Source of the DNA: an uncultured bacterium
Lineage (GTDB): Bacteria > Bacteroidota > Bacteroidia > Bacteroidales > Paludibacteraceae
Reading direction: 5' to 3'
Length of the DNA: 11,686 nucleotides
Assembly (NCBI GenBank): GCA_947074225.1
Contig: CAMTOX010000020.1
Span: 1 to 11,686 of the forward strand
In this document: piece by piece, positions 6,503 to 11,686 of the stretch
Numbering within the stretch: the first letter of the stretch is position 1
Layout of the letters: every line of letters starts with the position of its first letter
Position numbers and translations under genes: made by a program
The notes under the pieces: model-generated
The model's input: only the letters and a program-made list of their open reading frames with translations
Databases searched by the model: none
Told to the model about the DNA's origin: nothing

Positions 6503-8464
6503 ATGAAGCAATCTTTTCTTATTCTATTACTGCTTTCAGTAGCCAGCTTTGTAGTTGCTCAAACGCCTACAAAACTTATCGGGACTCCTATCGGAAGTCC
6601 ATCTGTCGACTATAATAGCGGTACTATCTCCTATACAGAGCACCAGCCATCGCATGTTTTCGATGGCGATTATGCCACTTACTATGCCTCTTACAACCGC
6701 TCATATACCTATGTAGGTTTAGATCTTGGCACTCCCCATGTAATAACCTCAGTAGAGATAGCTCCTCGTCAAGGGTGGCCACAGCGAGTTAAATTGGCAG
6801 TGATTCAAGGGGCCAACCGTGCCGACTTCTCAGATGCCATAGCACTCACCATAGTCCCTTCTGCTTTGGCCGAGAATAAGATGACCACTTTTGCTCTCCA
6901 ATGTTCGCAAGCGTTTCGTTATGTGCGCTATGTTACCCCCTCTAATGTGCGTTGCAATGTGGCAGAGCTTGCCTTCTATGGCTATGCCGGAGCAGGGAGT
7001 GCCACACAATATCCACAACTTACCAATTTGCCTACGTTAAATATTCAGACCACTAATAATGAAGAGATAAACTCACGTGAAAACTATGTAGCGGCGCGTA
7101 TTACCATAGTCTCTAACCAAGGAACTAAATTTTTTACCGACTCTATCTCTATTCGCGGTCGTGGTAATGCTAGTTGGAACTTCCCCAAAAAGCCTTATAA
7201 ATTTAAACTCAATACCAAATCAACACTCTTAGATATGCCTGCCAGTGCCAAAGATTGGACTCTGATTAATACCTATGGCGATAAAACCCTAATGCGTAAC
7301 TTAGTGGCCTATCACTTTAGTGAGGCTCTTCAAATGCCTTATACAGTGCAGTCGCGATTGGTCGATGTAGTGCTTAATGGCGAATATGTGGGCACTTACC
7401 AACTTACCGACCAGAAAGAGGTGGGAAAGAATAGGGTAGAGGTGGAGAAGATGGCGGCCACCGATGTGCAGTTGCCAGAACTCTCAGGAGGTTATTTCGT
7501 GGAGTGGGATGCCTATGCCTACGACGAAGATCTTTACTTTATTACCAATAGAAATGGAATTCCGGTTACAGTGAAATCCCCTAAGGCCGATGCTATTGTG
7601 CCAGAACAATATGCTTATCTTACCAATGCTATGAATCAATTGGTCGATGTAGCCTATAGTGCAAGCTATCAGAATGCTCTGACAGGGCACCGTGCGCATT
7701 TGGAGAGTGAGACCTTCTTGAAATATCAGTTAGTTAATGAATTGGCGGGGAATACAGATACCTACTGGAGCATGAACCTCTATAAAAGACGTAATGACCC
7801 TCTCTTCTACACCGGACCAGTGTGGGATGTGGATCTTGGTTTCGACAACGATAACCGTACTTATCCAATCAATCAGTTGAACGACTTTCTCTATAAAACC
7901 AAAGGCTCTACGGCCAATGGTGTCATTCCATTTGTGAATCGTGTGATGACCGATCCTTATATGGTACAGCAACGTAAAACAATTTGGGCCGACGCTCGTT
8001 CATCGGGCCGTCTAACTCCACAACGGGTGTTGGCATTTATAGATTCACTCACTCAAGAGATTAATCAATCGCAACAGCTAAACTTTGAACGCTGGGATAT
8101 TCTGAATAGCTATGTGCATCAAAACCCACGCGCATTAGGCTCTTTTGCTGCCGAAGTAAATGCCCTGCGCACCTATGTTGAGGCACGTTTTATCTGGATG
8201 GATGCTCATTTAAATTACTTGCCTTCACAAGAGAAACCCGTGCAACAAAATACATTGCAATGGCATTGCGCCAATAAGCAACTTGTTATTACTGAGGCAC
8301 AGCCAGGAACGCATATTGCTCTAATAGATTTGCAAGGTAAAGTAGTTGTAAATAAGTTGATTCAAGCTAGCACTTTGCAAATAGCTCTATTGCCAGGAAT
8401 ATATATGCTTAAAGCTATTTATCCCAATGAACAATGCGTAACCTATAAGGTCATGATACATTAG
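6503..8464 (+). CDS. Secreted CotH-kinase-family protein with discoidin-like domain and T9SS tail
   Basis: CotH proteins are atypical kinases first known from Bacillus spore coats, where CotH phosphorylates coat proteins; the target here is unknown. Residues 1-20 are a signal peptide ending FVVAQ. Residues about 22-160 resemble an F5/8 type C (discoidin) carbohydrate-binding fold: HVFDGDYATYY (51-61), VGLDLG (71-76), VRYV (141-144), VAELAFYG (153-160). The CotH domain spans about 180-570. It has SIRGRGNASW (216-225), KKPYKFKL (229-236), NGEYVGTYQLTDQ (292-304) and the active-site motif PVWDVDLGFDND (439-450), where the two Asp residues would bind metal and ATP. Residues about 580-653 look like a T9SS type-A sorting domain (LIDLQGKVV, LPGIYMLKA). 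The protein should therefore be exported and carried across the outer membrane. Its start lies 26 bases after a terminator and I see no clear promoter in between, so expression may depend on read-through or on a non-consensus promoter. Confidence 0.9.
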   Translation: MKQSFLILLLLSVASFVVAQTPTKLIGTPIGSPSVDYNSGTISYTEHQPSHVFDGDYATYYASYNRSYTYVGLDLGTPHVITSVEIAPRQGWPQRVKLAVIQGANRADFSDAIALTIVPSALAENKMTTFALQCSQAFRYVRYVTPSNVRCNVAELAFYGYAGAGSATQYPQLTNLPTLNIQTTNNEEINSRENYVAARITIVSNQGTKFFTDSISIRGRGNASWNFPKKPYKFKLNTKSTLLDMPASAKDWTLINTYGDKTLMRNLVAYHFSEALQMPYTVQSRLVDVVLNGEYVGTYQLTDQKEVGKNRVEVEKMAATDVQLPELSGGYFVEWDAYAYDEDLYFITNRNGIPVTVKSPKADAIVPEQYAYLTNAMNQLVDVAYSASYQNALTGHRAHLESETFLKYQLVNELAGNTDTYWSMNLYKRRNDPLFYTGPVWDVDLGFDNDNRTYPINQLNDFLYKTKGSTANGVIPFVNRVMTDPYMVQQRKTIWADARSSGRLTPQRVLAFIDSLTQEINQSQQLNFERWDILNSYVHQNPRALGSFAAEVNALRTYVEARFIWMDAHLNYLPSQEKPVQQNTLQWHCANKQLVITEAQPGTHIALIDLQGKVVVNKLIQASTLQIALLPGIYMLKAIYPNEQCVTYKVMIH

Positions 8465-8551
8465 AGTTTTTCTTCATGGCCATTTAACGGTAAACTTATA
8501 AGGACTATATTAGGAATTCTCAAATAGTTCTTTACAAGATAAGACAAAAGA

Positions 8552-8586
8552 AAATCCCCAACGGCGTCTGCTCCGATTGGGGATTT
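8552..8586. terminator. Hairpin terminator between convergent genes
   Basis: AAATCCCCAACGG (8552-8564) pairs with CCG-A-TTGGGGATTT (8573-8586): 13 base pairs with one bulged A at 8576 and an eight-base loop. On the - strand the stem is followed by a T-rich run (complement of 8541-8551), good for ending the GtrA transcript. On the + strand the run after the stem is poor (CTGTTATTTC) but the stem's own ATTT may serve. It lies between the stops of the CotH-like and GtrA genes. Confidence 0.75.
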
Positions 8587-8628
8587 CTGTTATTTCATCT
8601 CTTATTGGCAATTATCAGTCAATAGTTA

Positions 8629-9111
8629 TCATGACACCAACTCCTTCTCAGGTGTCATGTCTAACTCCTGACTGCTCTCTTCATGTTTTTTGAAGAATAT
8701 AATATATTTACGTAAGAAGAAGTTGGTAAGGAACACAATACTGCACGAAATAATTTTAGCTACAATATAGTGGACTCCTACAAAATGGTAAAATACCCAA
8801 TAAATTAAAGCATTTAATCCTAAACCAAATGCCCCTATTAAGGTGAACAACAGAAACTCAACACCGATATTTTTAAATTTTCGTTGGTCAAATACCCAAT
8901 GCGTACTAAGAATGTAACTTAGAATACCGGCAATTAAGGAGGCAATAACCGATGCTACCACCTTTTGTACTTCGCCAAATTGCACCAATACATAAAGCAC
9001 TAACAAGTCGGCACCCAGGGCTACCAACCCTACCACCCCGTTACGCACCAATTGCACCCAAGTTTTATGCGATGCGCCAAAGAGATTCTTTTTTATTCGA
9101 TTATATTCCAT
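8629..9111 (-). CDS. GtrA-like four-helix membrane protein
   Basis: Member of the GtrA-like family, small inner-membrane proteins implicated in moving or handling lipid-linked sugars during cell-surface polysaccharide or O-antigen glucosylation. The product has 160 residues, normal for the family, with four hydrophobic helices at about 24-44, 50-70, 85-107 and 115-135. Family signatures are visible: RNGVVGL before helix 1, LSYILSTHWVF (65-74) after helix 2, and TNFFLRKYIIF (129-139) after helix 4. The C-terminal tail (142-160) is acidic. No glycosyltransferase gene stands next to it, so its substrate cannot be guessed. It is followed on its own strand by the hairpin at 8552-8586. The 262-base gap upstream (9112-9373) suggests transcription separate from the symporter gene, though no clear promoter was found for it. 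Confidence 0.88.
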   Translation of the reverse strand: MEYNRIKKNLFGASHKTWVQLVRNGVVGLVALGADLLVLYVLVQFGEVQKVVASVIASLIAGILSYILSTHWVFDQRKFKNIGVEFLLFTLIGAFGLGLNALIYWVFYHFVGVHYIVAKIISCSIVFLTNFFLRKYIIFFKKHEESSQELDMTPEKELVS

Positions 9112-9171
9112 AACTCTTTGATATTAAAACTGTGTTTATAGGTATGTGATTATTTCTTTGTGTTAAACGTC

Positions 9172-9249
9172 TAACGTGAGAACGTTATTGGGCTAAAAAA
9201 ATCTGCGTTTTATCCGATAACAAAACGCACGCTTATATTATTAATATAA
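9172..9249. repeat. Two short inverted repeats upstream of the GtrA gene
   Basis: TAACGT (9172-9177) and ACGTTA (9182-9187) form a perfect inverted repeat with a four-base spacer, and a third ACGT lies just before at 9167-9170. TTATATT (9233-9239) and AATATAA (9243-9249) form a second one with a three-base spacer. Either could be a repressor site for the GtrA gene on the - strand, but nothing identifies a regulator. I see no gene in 9112-9373. Confidence 0.3.
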
Positions 9250-9373
9250 TGCGCTGTCTCTACTGCAAAGAATCAGCCAAATTAAATTTTTAGTCAAATA
9301 AATTTACATTTAATAGTAAAATACTTAATGCCCATTATCTCTAATAAATTGCATATAAGTTCATTAAATGCCA

Positions 9374-10882
9374 CTATGGCGACTCATTATTTTCTAACGG
9401 TTTTGAAGTGATTTGACTATTGCTTTTGTCGTTTTCAAGTTTCTCCTCCCAGAAATCGGCTCCTTTAATGCCTAATGCTTTCGGATCGAATATAGGTTCT
9501 TTTCCCTCTTTAACCTGTTTCTCATAACTTCTTAATGTTTTAATGGCTTTAGGGAAGAGTATTAATATGGCAATGATATTTATCCATGCCATTATTCCCA
9601 CACCAATATCTCCTAATTGCCATGCTACCATAGCTTGTTTAATACTTCCATAAAACACCGTTGCTAAGAGACATAAACGTAATATCCATGTGGCAATACG
9701 CTCTCCATGATGTTTTGGGAACATATAGGCTATGCCTGTTTCTGCATAATAATAGTAAGCCATGATAGTGGTGAAAACAAAGAATAATAATGAGAATGAG
9801 ATGAAGATATTCCCAAAACCCGGGAAGGCACTATCTACGGCTGCTTGGGTATAGGTTACATAACGGTCGGCCAAATGAGGTGCTTGTTCTAAGAATAGGG
9901 TACCGTCTGGCTGGTAGATGTTGTAGGTTCCCGAGGCAAGTATAATCAATGCTGTGGCCGAGCATACTAATAGAGTATCTATATAGACCGAGAAGGCTTG
10001 AATGAGTCCCTGTTTTACAGGGTGACTCACCTTCGCTGCTGCAGCCACGATGGCCCCAGAGCCTTGACCGGCTTCGTTGGAGTAGACACCACGCTTCACT
10101 CCCCACATAATAGCATAGCCCAGCAAACCTCCAAACATGGGGTGGGTTCCCACAGCACTCTGCAGCATCGACATGAAGGCACCCGGTACAGTTTCGTAAT
10201 GGATTATAATTACTATAATGGCTACTATCAGGTAAACCACTGCCATTAGCGGAGCTATTACCTGCGCTACTTTAGCAATACGTTTTACTCCTCCAATAAT
10301 TACTAGCCCTAAGAGCACTACTAATACTAAGCCGCTAATCCAAGGAGCTATTCCAAAGCTCTCTTCAAAAGCCATAGCCACGCCATTGCTCTGCACTCCG
10401 GGCATGAGTAGTCCGCAGGCTACTAAGCTGCAGAAGGCAAAGAGCCATGCCAACCATTTACAATTTAATCCCTTATCGATATAGAATGCCGGGCCTCCTC
10501 GGTACTGGTCGCCCTTCTTTACTTTATATATTTGTGCCAATGTAGCCTCAATAAATGCTGTTCCGGCACCTATAAAAGCAATAATCCACATCCACACCAC
10601 TGCTCCTGGTCCGCCATAGGCAATGGCTGTGGCAACTCCCACAATATTACCCGTTCCAACACGCCCGGATAGTGCCATGGCAAATGCTTGGAAGGACGAT
10701 ATACCTGTTTTATGTTTTCCACCACCCCCAAAGAGTAGCTTTATCATAGTGCCAAACTTGCGCACTTGCACAAAGCGAGTCAGTATAGAGAATAAAAGGC
10801 CTGCTAATAAGCAAATACCTATAAACACCGGACTCCATACCCAATCGGATATCATCCCTATTATTTTATCAAAACTTTGCAT
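9374..10882 (-). CDS. Sodium:alanine/glycine symporter, AGCS family
   Basis: Inner-membrane carrier that takes up alanine or glycine together with sodium ions (alanine or glycine:cation symporter family, AgcS/AlsT/DagA group). The product has 502 residues, as usual for the family, with about ten to eleven hydrophobic segments. Family hallmarks are ALSGRVGTGNIVGVATAI (70-87), YRGGPAFYIDKG (127-138) and GVKRGVYSNEAGQGSGA (261-277). The hydrophilic C-terminal end with FDPKALGIKGADFWEE is also typical. The ATG at 10880-10882 begins MQSFDKIIG directly before the first membrane segment, so the start is plausible. A likely promoter is at 10951-10958. No other transport or amino-acid gene is next to it, so the preferred amino acid cannot be fixed from context. 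Confidence 0.94.
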   Translation of the reverse strand: MQSFDKIIGMISDWVWSPVFIGICLLAGLLFSILTRFVQVRKFGTMIKLLFGGGGKHKTGISSFQAFAMALSGRVGTGNIVGVATAIAYGGPGAVVWMWIIAFIGAGTAFIEATLAQIYKVKKGDQYRGGPAFYIDKGLNCKWLAWLFAFCSLVACGLLMPGVQSNGVAMAFEESFGIAPWISGLVLVVLLGLVIIGGVKRIAKVAQVIAPLMAVVYLIVAIIVIIIHYETVPGAFMSMLQSAVGTHPMFGGLLGYAIMWGVKRGVYSNEAGQGSGAIVAAAAKVSHPVKQGLIQAFSVYIDTLLVCSATALIILASGTYNIYQPDGTLFLEQAPHLADRYVTYTQAAVDSAFPGFGNIFISFSLLFFVFTTIMAYYYYAETGIAYMFPKHHGERIATWILRLCLLATVFYGSIKQAMVAWQLGDIGVGIMAWINIIAILILFPKAIKTLRSYEKQVKEGKEPIFDPKALGIKGADFWEEKLENDKSNSQITSKPLENNESP

Positions 10883-10950
10883 ATATATCGTGATTATAGA
10901 TAATACAAAAGCGTCATTAGTGAAAAATTATAGAAATTCTTCAATAGTTG

Positions 10951-10958
10951 CGAAGGTA
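10951..10958 (-). promoter_or_regulatory. Probable -7 box of the symporter promoter
   Basis: On the - strand this reads TACCTTCG followed by CAA, one base away from TAnnTTTG. A TTTG stands 23 bases further upstream on the same strand, somewhat too far for the consensus. The position, about 70 bases before the symporter start, is suitable. Confidence 0.4.
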
Positions 10959-11130
10959 AAAATTTTTATCGAAAAAGAAGACAAAACAGAAATATTTCAA
11001 CAATAAACATGCACAAAGGGCTATTCTATTAATGAAAGAGATGCATTTTTCAATCTATTAGCTCTATTTATAATTCATATTTTTGCTATTCCCTACTCAG
11101 TCACATAGACGCTAAACAGGCACCTGCCAT

Positions 11131-11188
11131 GCACCTTGCTCGCACCTTGCTCGCATATAGGCCTCCGAGCGAGGTCCGAGCGAAGTGC
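11131..11188. repeat. GC-rich tandem 11-mers forming a 23-bp imperfect hairpin
   Basis: GCACCTTGCTC occurs twice in tandem (11131-11141, 11142-11152). It is followed by two near-copies of its complement (CCGAGCGAGGT at 11165-11175, CCGAGCGAAGT at 11176-11186). The arms 11131-11153 and 11166-11188 pair with only two mismatches and two G-T pairs around a 12-base loop. Weaker outer pairs (TAAACA at 11113-11118 with TGTTTA at 11201-11206) extend the structure. It stands out sharply in a very AT-rich, gene-free region. It may be a repeat element or the core of a structured RNA. Confidence 0.75.
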
Positions 11189-11229
11189 CTACAAAGTCCT
11201 TGTTTAAGTGGTGTTTGAGTTGATAATTT

Positions 11230-11266
11230 CTATTGAAATTATATAGACTTAATTTCAATAGTTTTT
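11230..11266 (+). terminator. T-tailed AT-rich hairpin with no upstream gene on its strand
   Basis: CTATTGAAATTA (11230-11241) pairs perfectly over 12 bases with TAATTTCAATAG (11250-11261), with an eight-base loop. Five T residues follow on the + strand (11262-11266), with no T-run on the other side, so it is oriented for + transcription. The stem is almost all A-T, which makes it weaker than the terminators elsewhere in the window. No + strand gene precedes it. Confidence 0.5.
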
Positions 11267-11312
11267 ATTTGCATCGTTCGATATTCTTTTTCGGTTTATA
11301 ATTTTTTAATTG

Positions 11313-11320
11313 TATATTTG
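11313..11320 (+). promoter_or_regulatory. Possible -7 box near the right end
   Basis: TATATTTG matches TAnnTTTG exactly. At the proper distance upstream there is only a TTTTTCGG run, one base from TTTG. It would drive + strand transcription from about 11327 into the small reading frame at 11367 and the palindrome beyond. Confidence 0.35.
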
Positions 11321-11366
11321 TAAAAATAATTTAAACATGTATTAATTTGCAAAACAAGTTATAGTT

Positions 11367-11462
11367 ATGATTAATGAAGTATCGTTATTACCATTGTTTA
11401 AAACAATATGGATCTCTATTGAAAGAAAAAGGAGGATTAATATGAACAGATGTAGATATTAA
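11367..11462 (+). CDS. Possible 31-residue reading frame, unknown
   Basis: An ATG at 11367 opens a 31-codon frame (starts MINEVSLLPLFK, ends MNRCRY) ending at TAA 11460-11462. It lies 46 bases after a good -7 box. Inside it, AGGAGG at 11430-11435 precedes an in-frame ATG at 11442 at ideal distance, so a six-residue peptide (MNRCRY) could be made instead. It stops exactly where the palindrome 11461-11511 begins. I recognise no family, and in such AT-rich DNA a frame of this size may be chance. Confidence 0.18.
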   Translation: MINEVSLLPLFKTIWISIERKRRINMNRCRY

Positions 11463-11511
11463 TTCTCAAATGCGCCACCATTTCAATTGAAAAGTAGGCC
11501 AGTTGAGAATT
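11461..11511. repeat. 51-bp quasi-palindrome
   Basis: AATTCTCAA (11461-11469) pairs with TTGAGAATT (11503-11511), GCC (11474-11476) with GGC (11497-11499), and the centre TTTCAATTGAAA (11481-11492) is a perfect 12-base palindrome. All three share one centre near 11486. No T-run follows. It may be a regulator site, a hairpin in a leader, or part of a mobile-element end next to the IS30 remnant. Confidence 0.6.
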
Positions 11512-11623
11512 ACTACTTTCTAACAATACTATATAGCTATTTAAATTATATCTATTTGAGTCTTATTACTAATGACATAAGTGGTACTAAGTTGAGTTGA
11601 AATATGGCACAGTTTTGAAGTGA

Positions 11624-11686
11624 TATCTACATTATATACAGATGGTTGAAACAGAATTGAATAATAGACCACGAAAAAGAGTCGGT
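11624..11686 (+). pseudogene. C-terminal piece of an IS30-family transposase, cut by the window end
   Basis: After an in-frame TGA at 11621-11623 the frame reads YLHYIQMVETE then LNNRPRKRVG, up to the last base. L-N-N-R-P-R-K-x-x-G is a hallmark of the C-terminal end of IS30-family DDE transposases, where it is normally followed by a T-P-x-E-V-F motif that would lie beyond the window. Just upstream, in a frame shifted by one base, F-E-V-I-S-T (from about 11614) and a G-T (from about 11606) recall the P-K-G-T-D-F stretch of the family. This suggests a decayed copy with small deletions, or errors at a low-coverage contig end. A transposase would have about 300 codons upstream and none are visible, so this is a remnant or a rearranged end. 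Confidence 0.5.

Noticed and set aside
9302..9320. Terminator for the symporter gene (TTTAC...GTAAA)
   Set aside because: The stem has only about five A-T-rich pairs and no convincing T-run on the - strand, too weak to annotate.
10623..11006. 127-codon + strand frame over the symporter gene start
   Set aside because: It runs antisense to the conserved N-terminal part of the symporter, has no family features, and its end merely reads through the AT-rich promoter region.
11131..11188. Possible CRISPR array because of tandem GC-rich repeats
   Set aside because: The repeats are 11 bases long and directly adjacent with no spacers, and the second pair is an inverted, diverged version. No cas gene is nearby.

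Overview
The window looks like one contig from a member of the phylum Bacteroidota, most likely order Bacteroidales. The reasons are: promoters of the TTTG / TAnnTTTG type (best at 140-171 and 5560-5589), A/T-rich translation leaders instead of strong Shine-Dalgarno sites, two secreted proteins ending in type IX secretion system (T9SS) type-A sorting domains, and families typical of the group (GH33 sialidase, CotH-like protein, YycJ-type metallo-hydrolase). Bases 1-46 are not biological. They are an untrimmed Illumina TruSeq/P5 adapter carrying what looks like the D501 i5 index, so the left side is a raw contig end. The right end runs into what looks like a piece of an IS30-family transposase, a common place for assemblies to break.

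Layout, left to right. 47-436: non-coding, with a good promoter and a hairpin plus T-tract inside the presumed leader. 437-5226 (+): a two-gene unit made of a 1469-residue secreted multidomain sialidase and a 114-residue membrane-anchored protein with a PLDD-TM-basic C-terminus, closed by a strong intrinsic terminator (5397-5453). 5610-6422 (+): YycJ/WalJ-like metallo-beta-lactamase-fold hydrolase with its own promoter, followed by a second terminator (6446-6476). 6503-8464 (+): secreted CotH-kinase-family protein with a discoidin-like N-terminus and a T9SS tail. 8552-8586: hairpin terminator between convergent genes. 8629-9111 (-): GtrA-like four-helix membrane protein. 9374-10882 (-): AGCS-family sodium:amino-acid (alanine/glycine) symporter. 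10883-11686: about 800 bp with no convincing gene but several structured elements (a GC-rich tandem-repeat hairpin, a T-tailed hairpin, a 51-bp quasi-palindrome) and the IS30 remnant.

How the genes may work together. The sialidase and the CotH-like protein are both predicted to leave the cell through the Sec pathway and then T9SS. The sialidase would release sialic acid from host glycans at the cell surface or outside it. The small protein next to it may be co-expressed, but its job is unknown. The metallo-hydrolase, GtrA and symporter genes look like ordinary housekeeping or transport genes without an evident link to the secreted proteins. I see no complete unknown system here. The best candidates for something undescribed are the small PLDD-TM protein paired with the T9SS sialidase and the possible structured RNA at about 11092-11266.
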